Origin: Bhargavaea ullalensis
Lineage (GTDB): Bacteria > Bacillota > Bacilli > Bacillales_A > Planococcaceae
Strand: one strand, 5' to 3'
DNA: 64,000 nucleotides
Assembly (NCBI RefSeq): GCF_040545425.1
Contig: NZ_JBEPLW010000013.1
Shown: positions 1 to 8,334 of the stretch, in pieces
Position numbering within the stretch: the stretch's first letter is position 1
Layout of the letters: each line of letters begins with the position of its first letter
The notes under the pieces: model-generated
The model's input: only the letters and a program-made list of their open reading frames with translations
Told to the model about the DNA's origin: nothing
Databases searched by the model: none
Program-made: the position numbers and the translations under genes

Positions 1-781
1 CTACGAGGACAGCGAAGGGTTCTGGAACCGCTTCATCGTCTGGCCGCTCGTCTCCATCATCACCGCGTTCAAGAACTTGCTCGGGACTTACGGTCTCGGG
101 ATCATCGCCGTGACGATCATCATCCGGCTCGTGCTGCTGCCGCTCATGATCAAGCAGACGCAAAGTTCGAAGCGGATGCAGGAGATCCAGCCGGAGATCA
201 AGGCGCTCCAGGCAAAATACAAGTCGAAAGACGCCGTCACTCAGCAGAAGTACCAGCAGGAATTCCAGCAGCTGATGTCGGAGCGGAAAGTCAATCCGGC
301 CGCCGGCTGCTTCCCGGTCATCATCCAGATGCCGATCCTCATCGGGTTCTACCATGCGATCAGCCGAATGAATGCGACACCGGGCATCGAGGTCGGTAAC
401 TTCCTTGGAGTGAACCTTGCCGAACCGAGCATCATTCTGGCTTTCCTTGCGGCTGCGATGCAGTTCATCGTGCTGCGCACAGGCCCGGCGATGGACAATC
501 CGCAGATGAAGGTCATGATGTATTTCATGCCGGTCATGATCTTCTTCATCGGTACAATCCTGCCGGCCGCATTGACGCTGTACTGGATTGTCGGAAATAT
601 CATCTCCTTCATTACGAACCTGTTCCTGTACAAGCCGTGGGAGAAAAAGACGGCACCGGCCGCGGCCTCCGCGGCAACCAACAGGGGAAGCCGGCCGGGC
701 AACAAGCCTGCCGCTCAGCCGAAAGCCGCAAAAAGCGGCGGAAAGAAAGGCGGCCCCAAATCGGGAGGTAAGAAAAAATGA
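1..781 (+). CDS. yidC: Membrane protein insertase YidC/SpoIIIJ (5' end outside window)
   Basis: Inserts and folds membrane proteins, alone or with Sec. The open frame is already running at base 2, so the start, signal peptide and first helix lie outside the window; 259 codons are visible. The family arginine sits in the first visible helix (TIIIRLVLLPLMI), followed by the charged cytoplasmic loop KQTQSSKRMQEIQPEIKALQ and three further hydrophobic segments ending in ALTLYWIVGNIISFITNLF. The Lys/Gly/Pro-rich tail is typical of ribosome-contacting YidC tails. Its TGA overlaps the jag ATG (ATGA). Position beside jag indicates the SpoIIIJ-type paralogue rather than YqjG. Confidence 0.95.
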   Translation, partial: YEDSEGFWNRFIVWPLVSIITAFKNLLGTYGLGIIAVTIIIRLVLLPLMIKQTQSSKRMQEIQPEIKALQAKYKSKDAVTQQKYQQEFQQLMSERKVNPAAGCFPVIIQMPILIGFYHAISRMNATPGIEVGNFLGVNLAEPSIILAFLAAAMQFIVLRTGPAMDNPQMKVMMYFMPVMIFFIGTILPAALTLYWIVGNIISFITNLFLYKPWEKKTAPAAASAATNRGSRPGNKPAAQPKAAKSGGKKGGPKSGGKKK

Positions 782-1737
782 AGCAGACGGTCGCGACGGG
801 CGCAACGGTCGATCAGGCAGTCTCCAATGCACTGAAGGAACTCGGCCTTGCCCGCGATGAAGTGAACATTGACGTCATTGACGAAGGCAAAAAAGGGTTT
901 TTGGGCTTTGGTGCCAGAGACGCCAAGGTGCGCGTCTCGGCCGCCGATGCGAGCGTGGCGGACGGCGCGGAAAAGGAAGCGGGCCCCAATGCGGAAGAGG
1001 CAAAAGCCGCTCCGGATGAATTGCCGGCCCCGCCTGTCGTCGCCGCTGAGCCGATGGAACCGGTCAAGCCGGATGAGCACCCGGCCCCGGAAGCAAAGGC
1101 GGAAGAAGAGCCTGCGGACGAGATGGAGCATGCTCCTAAAGGACCGGAGATTCCGGATCTTTCGGACGGCCGCACGGACAAGGTGACCGGACCGGTCAGC
1201 CCGGTTGTTGCCGCCGAGCCGATTGAACCGCTCCAACCTGATGAGCCGGAACCCCGTGATCCGGAACAGGAAATCCGCAAGCTGGATGAAGCCATTGCCG
1301 AAACGGCGGATTACCTGAAGGCGATCGCAGACGGAATGGGCGTAAAGGACGTCAAGGTGGTCCATATGCTGGACGGAAAGAACTTGGAATTCAGCCTTCA
1401 TAGCCCTGACGCAGCATTGCTCATCGGCAAGAGGGGACAGACGCTCAACGCCCTGCAGCAGCTTGTCCAGGTCGTGGCGAACAACAAGGCGAAGCAGTTC
1501 CTGCTCGTCAGCGTGGATGCCGGCGACTACCGGGCCCGCCGCAAAGAGACACTTGAACTGCTTGCGGAACGCAAAGCCGACCAGGCCGTTCGCACCGGCC
1601 GCCGGATCGCACTCGAACCGATGCCGGCAAGCGAGCGCAAGATCATCCACCATGTGCTGTCAGAACGGTTTGACGTCGACACCCATTCTGAAGGCAAAGA
1701 ACCGCACCGCCATCTCGTCATCGAACCTCACAAATGA
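778..1737 (+). CDS. jag: RNA-binding protein KhpB/Jag
   Basis: Cytoplasmic RNA-binding protein, known in other Firmicutes as the KhpA partner affecting cell elongation and division. Domain order: Jag_N (about residues 1-52, with GKKGFLGFGARDAKV), a long acidic/proline linker (about 53-175), a KH domain (IGKRGQTLNALQ loop) and a C-terminal R3H domain (RKIIHHVLSERF). At 319 residues it is longer than minimal Jag proteins because of the linker, which carries two copies of a PVVAAEP-x-EP-x-x-PDE motif about 64 residues apart. Start ATG is coupled to the yidC stop; a terminator follows. Confidence 0.95.
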   Translation: MKQTVATGATVDQAVSNALKELGLARDEVNIDVIDEGKKGFLGFGARDAKVRVSAADASVADGAEKEAGPNAEEAKAAPDELPAPPVVAAEPMEPVKPDEHPAPEAKAEEEPADEMEHAPKGPEIPDLSDGRTDKVTGPVSPVVAAEPIEPLQPDEPEPRDPEQEIRKLDEAIAETADYLKAIADGMGVKDVKVVHMLDGKNLEFSLHSPDAALLIGKRGQTLNALQQLVQVVANNKAKQFLLVSVDAGDYRARRKETLELLAERKADQAVRTGRRIALEPMPASERKIIHHVLSERFDVDTHSEGKEPHRHLVIEPHK

Positions 1738-1752
1738 ATCAACGAACCAACG

Positions 1753-1783
1753 CCGGGCAGCCGATCACGCTGCCCGGTTTTTT
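1753..1783 (+). terminator. Rho-independent terminator after jag
   Basis: An 8-bp stem CCGGGCAG/CTGCCCGG (1753-1760 with 1770-1777) with a 9-base loop is followed by six T. It closes the yidC-jag transcript 15 bases after the jag stop. Confidence 0.85.
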
Positions 1784-1918
1784 CGTTTTCTTAACCCGAC
1801 GCATCCCGTCTCTTTCCCTGGATTGTGTCCAACTGTATTATGTAAACTCCGCCAGTCGAAGAAATTCGCTCGCTTATCATGGGCGCCGCCCAAAAACCGG
1901 ACAGCATCGCGCCAGGAA

Positions 1919-2023
1919 TCCACTCACCCCTGCAATGCGCTCACTCACGGTGTCTATGATTCCACTCACCCCTGTAACGCGCTCACTCAAGGCCTCTATG
2001 ATTCCACTCATCCCAAACAGCAC
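1919..2023. repeat. 21-bp-period tandem repeat array, five units
   Basis: Five consecutive 21-nt units start at 1919, 1940, 1961, 1982 and 2003. Odd units begin TCCACTCACCCCTG, even units CTCACTCA; units 1+2 and 3+4 form a 42-bp higher-order repeat ending in CTATGAT. The shared core is CACTCA. The reverse complement resembles the GAGTGAGACGC core of the array at 48715-48777, so the two are probably one repeat family. Function unknown. Confidence 0.85.
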
Positions 2024-2119
2024 CATGGACGTGTCCAGGAACTCGATTTATCGAAGAAATCCGCTCACTTACACAGAAAACCAGACACAATCTCTCCCTG
2101 TTTCCGGAAACCCCCACTT

Positions 2120-2149
2120 TTGAAATAAGCACGTTTGTGATATTATAAT
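2120..2149 (+). promoter_or_regulatory. Sigma-A-type promoter for mnmE
   Basis: TTGAAA (2120-2125), an 18-base spacer and a perfect TATAAT (2144-2149). Transcription would start near 2156, placing the DnaA boxes at 2175-2192 in the early leader. Confidence 0.7.
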
Positions 2150-2174
2150 ACGTTAGATAACCATGTGAAAAAGG

Positions 2175-2192
2175 TTATCCACATGTGGATAG
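2175..2192. promoter_or_regulatory. Back-to-back DnaA boxes upstream of mnmE
   Basis: TTATCCACA (2175-2183, exact match to TTATNCACA) directly abuts TGTGGATAG (2184-2192, one mismatch to the inverse box). The pair lies about 20 bp downstream of the predicted mnmE start site. DnaA binding near trmE (mnmE) is known in B. subtilis, so this looks like a conserved DnaA control site; that conclusion is inference. Confidence 0.75.
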
Positions 2193-2320
2193 AAAAGCGG
2201 AACGGGCGGGAGTCGAGGAAGTCAGCCAAAGGGAGCCGTCAAGACGTCAACGGCTGACTGACCCGCTTGCAGCCGCCCGAAGCTAGCCAAATAGAAGAAC
2301 GCAAGGAAAGGGTGGCCCAA

Positions 2321-3706
2321 ATGGAATTTGATACGATTTCGGCGATCTCCACACCGATGGGCGAAGGGGCGATCGCGATTGTCCGGCTGAGCGGGGACGA
2401 AGCAGTCGCCATCACGGACAAGCTGTTCCGGGCACCGTCGGGCAAGCCGCTGTCGGAAATGGCCTCCCATACGATTCACTACGGGCACCTCGTCGATCCG
2501 GAAACCGGTTCGGTTGCGGAAGAAGTGATGGTGTCGCTCATGAAGGCGCCGAAAACGTTCACGCGCGAGGACGTGGTGGAGATCAACTGCCACGGCGGAC
2601 TCACGTCGGTGAATCGCGTGCTGGAACTTGTGCTCAGGAGCGGTGCGCGTCTTGCGGAGCCGGGCGAGTTCACGAAGCGGGCATTCCTCAACGGGCGCAT
2701 CGACCTGAGCCAGGCGGAAGCGGTCATCGACCTGATCCGTGCCAAAACAGACCGTGCGATGGACGTGGCGCTCGGCCAGATGGAAGGCCGGCTTTCCCGG
2801 CTCATCGGCAGCCTTCGCCAGGCGCTCATCGAGACGCTCGCGCAGGTCGAAGTGAACATCGACTACCCCGAATATGATGACGTGGAGGAAATGACGCTTC
2901 CGGTCCTCGTCGAAAAATGCACGTGGGTAAAGGAAGAGATCGACAAGCTCATCCGGACATCCGGACAGGGCAAGATCCTCCGCGAAGGGTTATCCACGGC
3001 GATCATCGGCCGGCCGAATGTCGGAAAATCATCGTTGCTCAACAGTCTTCTGCAGGAAAACAAAGCAATCGTCACGGATATCGCCGGAACGACGCGTGAT
3101 ATCATCGAGGAGTACGTGAACGTGCGCGGCGTGCCGCTGAAGCTGGTCGACACGGCGGGGATCCGGGAAACGGAGGATATCGTCGAGCGGATCGGCGTCG
3201 AGCGGTCGCGCAAAGTCCTGAAGGAAGCGGATCTCATCCTGCTTGTCCTCAACAGCTCTGAAGCGCTCTCCGAAGAAGATAATCGCCTGTTCGACGCGGT
3301 GAAGGGCATGGATGTCATCATCGTGGCGAACAAAACCGACCTTCCGCGGAGGATGGATCTCGATGAGCTCAAGCAGCTCGCTCCCGGCGCTCCGCTCGTC
3401 ACCACCTCCCTCCTGCAGGATGAAGGCATCGGCGAACTCGAAGAAGCGATCGCCTCAATGTTCTTCGAAGGACACACGGGCAACCAGGACATGACCTACG
3501 TATCGAACGCACGCCACGTCGCACTCCTTCACAGCGCCCGTTCGGCGGTGGAAGAAGCGATCGGTGCCGCAGAGGCGGGCGTTCCGGTCGACATGGTCCA
3601 GATCGATGTGACCCGCGCCTGGGAAATCCTCGGCGAAATCGTCGGGGACACCGTGCAGGACAGCCTCATCAACCAGTTGTTTTCTCAGTTCTGCCTTGGA
3701 AAATGA
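2321..3706 (+). CDS. mnmE: tRNA modification GTPase MnmE (TrmE)
   Basis: With MnmG, installs the 5-carboxymethylaminomethyl group on the wobble uridine of several tRNAs. N-terminal folate-binding domain (about 1-120), helical domain interrupted by a Ras-like G domain (about 220-375) with GRPNVGKSS (G1), DIAGTTRD (G2), DTAGIR (G3) and NKTD (G4), and the conserved C-terminal FCLGK with its cysteine. Length 461 residues is normal. The ATG at 2321 is chosen because AAGGAAAGGG lies just upstream and the protein then begins MEFDTISAIS like the family. mnmG follows 56 bp on. Confidence 0.97.
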   Translation: MEFDTISAISTPMGEGAIAIVRLSGDEAVAITDKLFRAPSGKPLSEMASHTIHYGHLVDPETGSVAEEVMVSLMKAPKTFTREDVVEINCHGGLTSVNRVLELVLRSGARLAEPGEFTKRAFLNGRIDLSQAEAVIDLIRAKTDRAMDVALGQMEGRLSRLIGSLRQALIETLAQVEVNIDYPEYDDVEEMTLPVLVEKCTWVKEEIDKLIRTSGQGKILREGLSTAIIGRPNVGKSSLLNSLLQENKAIVTDIAGTTRDIIEEYVNVRGVPLKLVDTAGIRETEDIVERIGVERSRKVLKEADLILLVLNSSEALSEEDNRLFDAVKGMDVIIVANKTDLPRRMDLDELKQLAPGAPLVTTSLLQDEGIGELEEAIASMFFEGHTGNQDMTYVSNARHVALLHSARSAVEEAIGAAEAGVPVDMVQIDVTRAWEILGEIVGDTVQDSLINQLFSQFCLGK

Positions 3707-3762
3707 ACCGATTCCGGCAAAGTCCGGATTTATATATTCTTTAATTAGGAAGGGTGACGAAC

Positions 3763-5652
3763 ATGCCGCAATTTGAAGCAGGCAAGTTCGACGTAATTGT
3801 CATCGGAGCGGGGCATGCCGGCGTGGAAGCCGGGATGGCCGCCGCGAAGATGGGCGCAAAGACACTGATGCTGACGATGAACCTGGACATGATCGCTTTC
3901 ATGCCGTGCAATCCGTCGATCGGCGGACCGGCAAAAGGAATCGTCGTCCGGGAAATTGATGCACTCGGCGGAGCCATGGGCAAAGTGATCGACAAGACGC
4001 ATATCCAGATGCGCATGCTGAACACCGGTAAAGGGCCGGCCGTCCGGGCGCTCCGCGCACAGGCCGACAAAGTGCTGTATCAGCAGGAAATGAAGCGCCT
4101 CCTGGAAGAGCAGGAAAACCTCCTGCTCCACCAGGGCATCGTTGAAAAACTCATCGTCGAGGATGATGAAATCAAGGGCGTCATCACACAGGTCGGCGCC
4201 GTCTACCGGGCGGAAACGGTCGTCGTGACGACCGGGACCTTCCTGCGCGGGGAAATCATCATCGGCGACCTGAAATACTCCAGCGGTCCGAATCATCAGC
4301 AGCCGTCGATCGGCCTGGCGGAAAACCTCGAGGAGCTCGGATTCGACCTGGTCCGGTTCAAGACCGGAACACCGCCGCGCGTCAACAGCCGGACGATTGA
4401 CTACAGCAAGACGGAAATCCAGCCGGGAGACGAAGAACCGCATGCATTCAGCTACGAGACGACCGAGTTCATCACCGACCAGCTTCCGTGCTGGCTGACT
4501 TATACGACGGCCGAAACCCACGAGGCGATCAATGAAAACCTTCATCTGTCCCCGATGTACTCAGGCATGATCAAAGGCAAAGGACCTCGTTATTGCCCGT
4601 CGATCGAAGACAAGATCGTCCGCTTCGCGGACAAGCCGCGGCACCAGATCTTCCTTGAGCCGGAAGGACGCAATACGCGTGAAGTGTATGTGCAAGGGCT
4701 GTCGACCAGCCTGCCGGAACATGTGCAGCGCCGGCTCCTCGAAACGGTGCCGGGTCTTGAAAAGGCTGAAATGATGCGTGCCGGCTATGCGATCGAGTAC
4801 GACGCCATCGTGCCGACGCAACTTTGGCCGACGCTTGAAACGAAGCGGATCCGCGGCCTTTATACAGCCGGCCAGATCAACGGGACGAGCGGCTACGAGG
4901 AAGCGGCCGCACAGGGCATCATGGCCGGCATCAACGCCGCCGCCCGCGTGCTTGGCCGCGAAGAAGTGATCCTGAGCCGATCCGATGCGTACATCGGCGT
5001 CCTGATCGATGACCTCGTGACGAAGGGGACGAACGAACCATACCGGCTTCTCACCTCACGCGCCGAATACCGTCTTCTTCTCCGCCATGACAATGCGGAT
5101 ATGCGGCTGACGGAGCTCGGTTACCAAATCGGCATGCAGTCTGAGCCGCGCCACACCGCATTCCTGGAGAAAAAGCGGATGATCGAGGATGAAATCAGCC
5201 GCCTGCGCTCAGTCGTCCTCAAGCCGGACGAAGCCATCCAGCAAGCCATCAGGGAAATCGGCGGCACCGAGCTGAAGGAAGCCGTCCATGCCGCCGACCT
5301 TCTCAAGCGGCCGGAAATCCACTATGGACTGATCGAAGGTGCCACGCCGGCGCCAGCAGCGCTACCGGATGATGTGAAGGAGCAGGTTGAAATCCAGATC
5401 AAGTACGAAGGCTATATCGACAAGTCGATGCAGCAGGTGGAACGGCTGAAAAAGATGGAAGACAAAAAAATTCCGGAAGACATCGACTACGATGCGATCC
5501 AGGGCATTGCATCGGAAGCGCGCCAGAACCTGAAGGAAGTGCGCCCGCTCTCGATCGCGCAGGCTTCCCGGATCTCCGGCGTCAACCCGGCGGACATCTC
5601 GATTCTTCTTGTCTATATCGAACACGGGAAGATCGCAAAAGTTACCAGCTGA
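3763..5652 (+). CDS. mnmG: tRNA uridine-5-carboxymethylaminomethyl(34) synthesis enzyme MnmG (GidA)
   Basis: FAD-dependent partner of MnmE in wobble-uridine modification. The N terminus has the dinucleotide-binding motif VIGAGHAGVEAG, and family signatures such as RYCPSIEDKIVRF and the C-terminal helical domain are present. Length 629 residues is usual. ATG 3763 is preferred over the in-frame GTG at 3754 because that GTG lies within the ribosome site AGGAAGGG. No terminator separates it from mnmE or rsmG, so the three probably share a transcript. Confidence 0.97.
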   Translation: MPQFEAGKFDVIVIGAGHAGVEAGMAAAKMGAKTLMLTMNLDMIAFMPCNPSIGGPAKGIVVREIDALGGAMGKVIDKTHIQMRMLNTGKGPAVRALRAQADKVLYQQEMKRLLEEQENLLLHQGIVEKLIVEDDEIKGVITQVGAVYRAETVVVTTGTFLRGEIIIGDLKYSSGPNHQQPSIGLAENLEELGFDLVRFKTGTPPRVNSRTIDYSKTEIQPGDEEPHAFSYETTEFITDQLPCWLTYTTAETHEAINENLHLSPMYSGMIKGKGPRYCPSIEDKIVRFADKPRHQIFLEPEGRNTREVYVQGLSTSLPEHVQRRLLETVPGLEKAEMMRAGYAIEYDAIVPTQLWPTLETKRIRGLYTAGQINGTSGYEEAAAQGIMAGINAAARVLGREEVILSRSDAYIGVLIDDLVTKGTNEPYRLLTSRAEYRLLLRHDNADMRLTELGYQIGMQSEPRHTAFLEKKRMIEDEISRLRSVVLKPDEAIQQAIREIGGTELKEAVHAADLLKRPEIHYGLIEGATPAPAALPDDVKEQVEIQIKYEGYIDKSMQQVERLKKMEDKKIPEDIDYDAIQGIASEARQNLKEVRPLSIAQASRISGVNPADISILLVYIEHGKIAKVTS

Positions 5653-5729
5653 CAGTTTCAAAGAATTCATAACAGGCCGATGTGAACGGGGTTTCGCATC
5701 GGCCCTTTCCATGGAAGGGGTACCGTCTC

Positions 5730-6449
5730 ATGAACGAAGAACAATTTATCTGCGAACTTGCCGGACACGGCATCGAACTGGGCGAGAAGCAAGCCGGGCA
5801 GTTCCGTCGCTACTATGAACTCCTCGTCGAATGGAACGAAAAAATGAACCTGACCGCCATCACCGACAAAGACCAGGTTTACCTGAAGCACTTCCTGGAC
5901 TCGGTGAGTGTCGCATTCCGGACATCGTTCGAGGGTCCGCTCACTGTTTGTGATGTCGGGGCGGGTGCGGGATTCCCTAGCATTCCGCTGAAAATCTGCT
6001 TCCCGGAACTCCGGGTGACGATCATCGATTCGCTCAACAAACGAATCACGTTCCTTGAAGAGCTCGGAAAAGAACTGGACCTTGATCACGTCCGCTTCGT
6101 CCATTCACGTGCCGAGGAAGCGGGACAGAATCCTGAATTCCGCGAGGCGTTCGACGTGGTCACGGCACGTGCGGTCGCCCGCCTGCCGCTCCTCGCCGAA
6201 CTTTGCCTTCCGCTTGTCAAGGAAGGGGGCCGGTTCATCTCCATGAAGGCGGCTTCTGCCGGAGAAGAACTGGAAGAAGCAGCGTACGCAGTGAAGACGC
6301 TCGGTGGCAGGCTTTCCGACTCATACTCCTTCCTGCTCCCGGTTGAGGAAAGTGAACGAAACATCTTTGTCTTCGATAAAGTTTCCAAGACGCCTAAAAA
6401 GTATCCGCGCAAGCCGGGAACGCCAGCAAAGCAGCCGCTCGTCAAGTAA
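5730..6449 (+). CDS. rsmG: 16S rRNA (guanine-N7)-methyltransferase RsmG (GidB)
   Basis: Methylates G527 of 16S rRNA (E. coli numbering); loss of the enzyme in other bacteria gives low-level streptomycin resistance. Class I SAM fold with VCDVGAGAGFPSIPL as the SAM-binding loop, followed by the family's RAEEAGQNPEFREAFDVVTARA stretch in two parts. 239 residues matches B. subtilis RsmG. ATG 5730 has GGAAGGGG nine bases upstream; an in-frame ATG at 5682 lacks a comparable site. A parS site begins 1 bp after the stop codon. Confidence 0.96.
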   Translation: MNEEQFICELAGHGIELGEKQAGQFRRYYELLVEWNEKMNLTAITDKDQVYLKHFLDSVSVAFRTSFEGPLTVCDVGAGAGFPSIPLKICFPELRVTIIDSLNKRITFLEELGKELDLDHVRFVHSRAEEAGQNPEFREAFDVVTARAVARLPLLAELCLPLVKEGGRFISMKAASAGEELEEAAYAVKTLGGRLSDSYSFLLPVEESERNIFVFDKVSKTPKKYPRKPGTPAKQPLVK

Positions 6450-6450
6450 T

Positions 6451-6466
6451 TGTTTCACGTGAAACG
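6451..6466. promoter_or_regulatory. parS site upstream of noc
   Basis: TGTTTCACGTGAAACG matches the ParB/Spo0J consensus TGTTNCACGTGAAACA at 15 of 16 positions. It lies in the rsmG-noc gap, two genes from parA-parB, and is expected to be a nucleation site for ParB clamps near the origin. Confidence 0.88.
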
Positions 6467-6541
6467 CGATTGAAGGATTTCCAGGCTTCTTATCGAATTA
6501 ATTACCTTATGAGCAAGGATGTCCACAAGGGGGTGCCCGGT

Positions 6542-7408
6542 TTGAAGAGCACGTTCTCACGTTTTTTCGGGAACAGCGAAAAAGAAGAGTTTATTGAGAC
6601 GGACGCGGCAGAGCGGTCAGAGGATGTCATCAAAGTTCCGCTCGCTGATATCATACCGAACCGATTTCAGCCAAGAACGATTTTTGATGAGGATAAAATC
6701 GATGAGCTGGCGCGGACGATCAATATCCACGGGGTAATCCAGCCGATCGTCGTCAGGCCGATTGAAGACGGGAAATATGAGATCATCGCCGGAGAGCGAA
6801 GATACCGCGCGATGAAGAAGCTGAACTGGGCGGAAGTGCCGGCGATCGTCCGGGATATGGACGACAAAGAGACGGCCTCCGTCGCACTGATCGAGAACCT
6901 CCAGCGGGAAGAACTGACGGCGATCGAGGAAGCGATGGCCTACGACAAGCTGCTCAAGCTCCACTCGCTCACCCAGGAAGCGCTCGCCCAGCGGCTCGGC
7001 AAGGGACAGTCGACGGTGGCCAATAAACTCCGCCTTCTGAAGCTTCCCGAACAGATCCGCCGCGGAATCCTCGACCGCCGGATCTCCGAGCGGCATGCGC
7101 GCTCCCTGCTGGCTTTAAAAGATGAGGAACTCCAGCTCCGGCTTTTTGAAGAAATAAAGGAACAGGAGTACAACGTCAAACAGCTGGAAGAGCGGATCCA
7201 TCAGATCCTCAATCCGGAAGACGGTGAAGAGGAAGAAAAAAAGCCGAAGACAAAGCGCAAGGCTGTGAGCAAGGACGTCAGGATAGCCCTGAACACGATC
7301 CGCCAGTCGCTGTCGCTCGTCAAACAGAGCGGCATCCACCTGAAGACAGAGGAAGAAGACGAAGAGGATTTTTACAAGATCACGGTCAGGATTCCGAAAA
7401 AGAAGTGA
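6542..7408 (+). CDS. noc: Nucleoid occlusion protein Noc
   Basis: ParB-family CTPase-type DNA-binding protein that blocks Z-ring assembly over the nucleoid. The start TTG at 6542 gives MKSTFSRFFG, matching the amphipathic membrane-targeting N terminus of Noc, and is preceded by AAGGGGG at 8 bases; an upstream TTG at 6470 would add 24 unrelated residues. ParB-type motifs are present: NRFQPRTIF, GERRYRA, ENLQREELTAIEEA and the HTH RLGKGQSTVANKLRLLKLP. 288 residues, similar to B. subtilis Noc. Candidate Noc-binding palindromes occur at 13742 and 23283-23374. Confidence 0.95.
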   Translation: MKSTFSRFFGNSEKEEFIETDAAERSEDVIKVPLADIIPNRFQPRTIFDEDKIDELARTINIHGVIQPIVVRPIEDGKYEIIAGERRYRAMKKLNWAEVPAIVRDMDDKETASVALIENLQREELTAIEEAMAYDKLLKLHSLTQEALAQRLGKGQSTVANKLRLLKLPEQIRRGILDRRISERHARSLLALKDEELQLRLFEEIKEQEYNVKQLEERIHQILNPEDGEEEEKKPKTKRKAVSKDVRIALNTIRQSLSLVKQSGIHLKTEEEDEEDFYKITVRIPKKK

Positions 7409-7413
7409 CCCCT

Positions 7414-7443
7414 TCTCTTGCCGGGCTGCCGGCAGGAGATTTT
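7414..7443 (+). terminator. Weak terminator after noc
   Basis: TCTCTTGCCGG (7414-7424) pairs with CCGGCAGGAGA (7429-7439), one G-T pair, then only four T. It may attenuate rather than end the transcript before parA. Confidence 0.45.
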
Positions 7444-7560
7444 GCCGTTTTGCAAAGGGCATGAAAAGGGGTTTTTTGATAGAATGGAAGCAGTGAAAGT
7501 GAAACCGCCGGCCGTGCCGGCTCACTGCCGCGATAACAGCAGTTGGAAAGCAGGTGCATT

Positions 7561-8334
7561 GTGGGAAGAATCATATCGATCGCCAACCAGAAAGGCGGTG
7601 TCGGAAAGACGACGACATCCGTCAACCTGAGTGCGTGCCTTGCTCATCTCGGCAAGAAAGTGCTGCTGATCGATACCGATCCGCAGGGCAACGCAACGAG
7701 CGGGGTTGGCGTCAACAAAGGTGATGTCCAAAACTGCATTTACGATATTCTGATTGATGATGCCGAGGTCCGTAGTGCCATCCTCCCGACGGACGTGGAC
7801 AATCTGAGCATTATTCCGGCCACCATCTCACTGGCCGGAGCGGAGATTGAACTCGTCTCGACCATTTCCCGGGAGGTTCGGCTGAAGCATGCGCTGGATG
7901 AGATCCGTGATGATTATGACTACATCATCATCGACTGTCCCCCGTCGCTAGGCCTGCTGACGCTCAATGCCCTGACGGCCTCCGACGGCCTCATCATCCC
8001 GGTTCAGTGCGAGTATTATGCGCTGGAAGGGCTGAGCCAGCTTCTCAGTACGATCCGGCTCGTCCAGAAGCACCTCAATAATGATTTGATGATCGATGGC
8101 GTGCTGCTGACGATGTTCGATGCCCGGACCAATCTCGGCATCCAGGTGATCGAAGAAGTGAAAAAGTATTTTCAGGACAAAGTCTACAATACGGTCATTG
8201 CACGAAACGTCCGGCTCAGCGAAGCGCCGAGCCACGGAGAACCGATCATCGTCTATGATCCAAGGTCCCGCGGTGCCGAAGTGTATTTAGAATTGGCGAA
8301 GGAAGTGATCCGCAATGGCGAAAGGGTTAGGTAA
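7561..8334 (+). CDS. parA: Chromosome-partitioning ATPase ParA (Soj)
   Basis: Deviant Walker ATPase acting with ParB in origin segregation; Soj also regulates DnaA in B. subtilis. The deviant Walker A motif KGGVGKTTT occurs at the N terminus, DCPPSLGLLTLNAL forms Walker B, and the C-terminal SEAPSHGEPI is typical. GTG 7561 gives MGRIISIANQ as in Soj; GGAAAG and CAGGTG lie upstream. 257 residues. Overlaps parB by 20 bp, implying translational coupling. Confidence 0.96.
   Translation: MGRIISIANQKGGVGKTTTSVNLSACLAHLGKKVLLIDTDPQGNATSGVGVNKGDVQNCIYDILIDDAEVRSAILPTDVDNLSIIPATISLAGAEIELVSTISREVRLKHALDEIRDDYDYIIIDCPPSLGLLTLNALTASDGLIIPVQCEYYALEGLSQLLSTIRLVQKHLNNDLMIDGVLLTMFDARTNLGIQVIEEVKKYFQDKVYNTVIARNVRLSEAPSHGEPIIVYDPRSRGAEVYLELAKEVIRNGERVR

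Larger units (their letters stand above)
1784..2320. other. jag-mnmE intergenic region: tandem repeats, promoter, DnaA boxes
   Basis: This gap has no credible gene: the open frames crossing it merely translate the 21-bp repeats. It holds, in order, a 21-nt word at 1856-1876 that recurs with two mismatches at 2051-2071 (both begin TCGAAGAAAT), a 21-bp tandem array between them (1919-2023), the mnmE promoter (2120-2149), paired DnaA boxes (2175-2192) and a GC-rich leader that can fold (GTCAGCC at 2221-2227 with GGCTGAC at about 2252). Confidence 0.7.

Noticed and set aside
1463..2128. Open frames running through the jag 3' end and the 21-bp repeats
   Set aside because: They owe their length to a repeat whose period is a multiple of three and to high GC. 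They overlap a terminator and have no ribosome site or recognisable product.
7864..7877. ATTTCCCGGGAGGT in parA as a Noc box
   Set aside because: The right half has two mismatches and the site is coding; kept only as a weak possibility.
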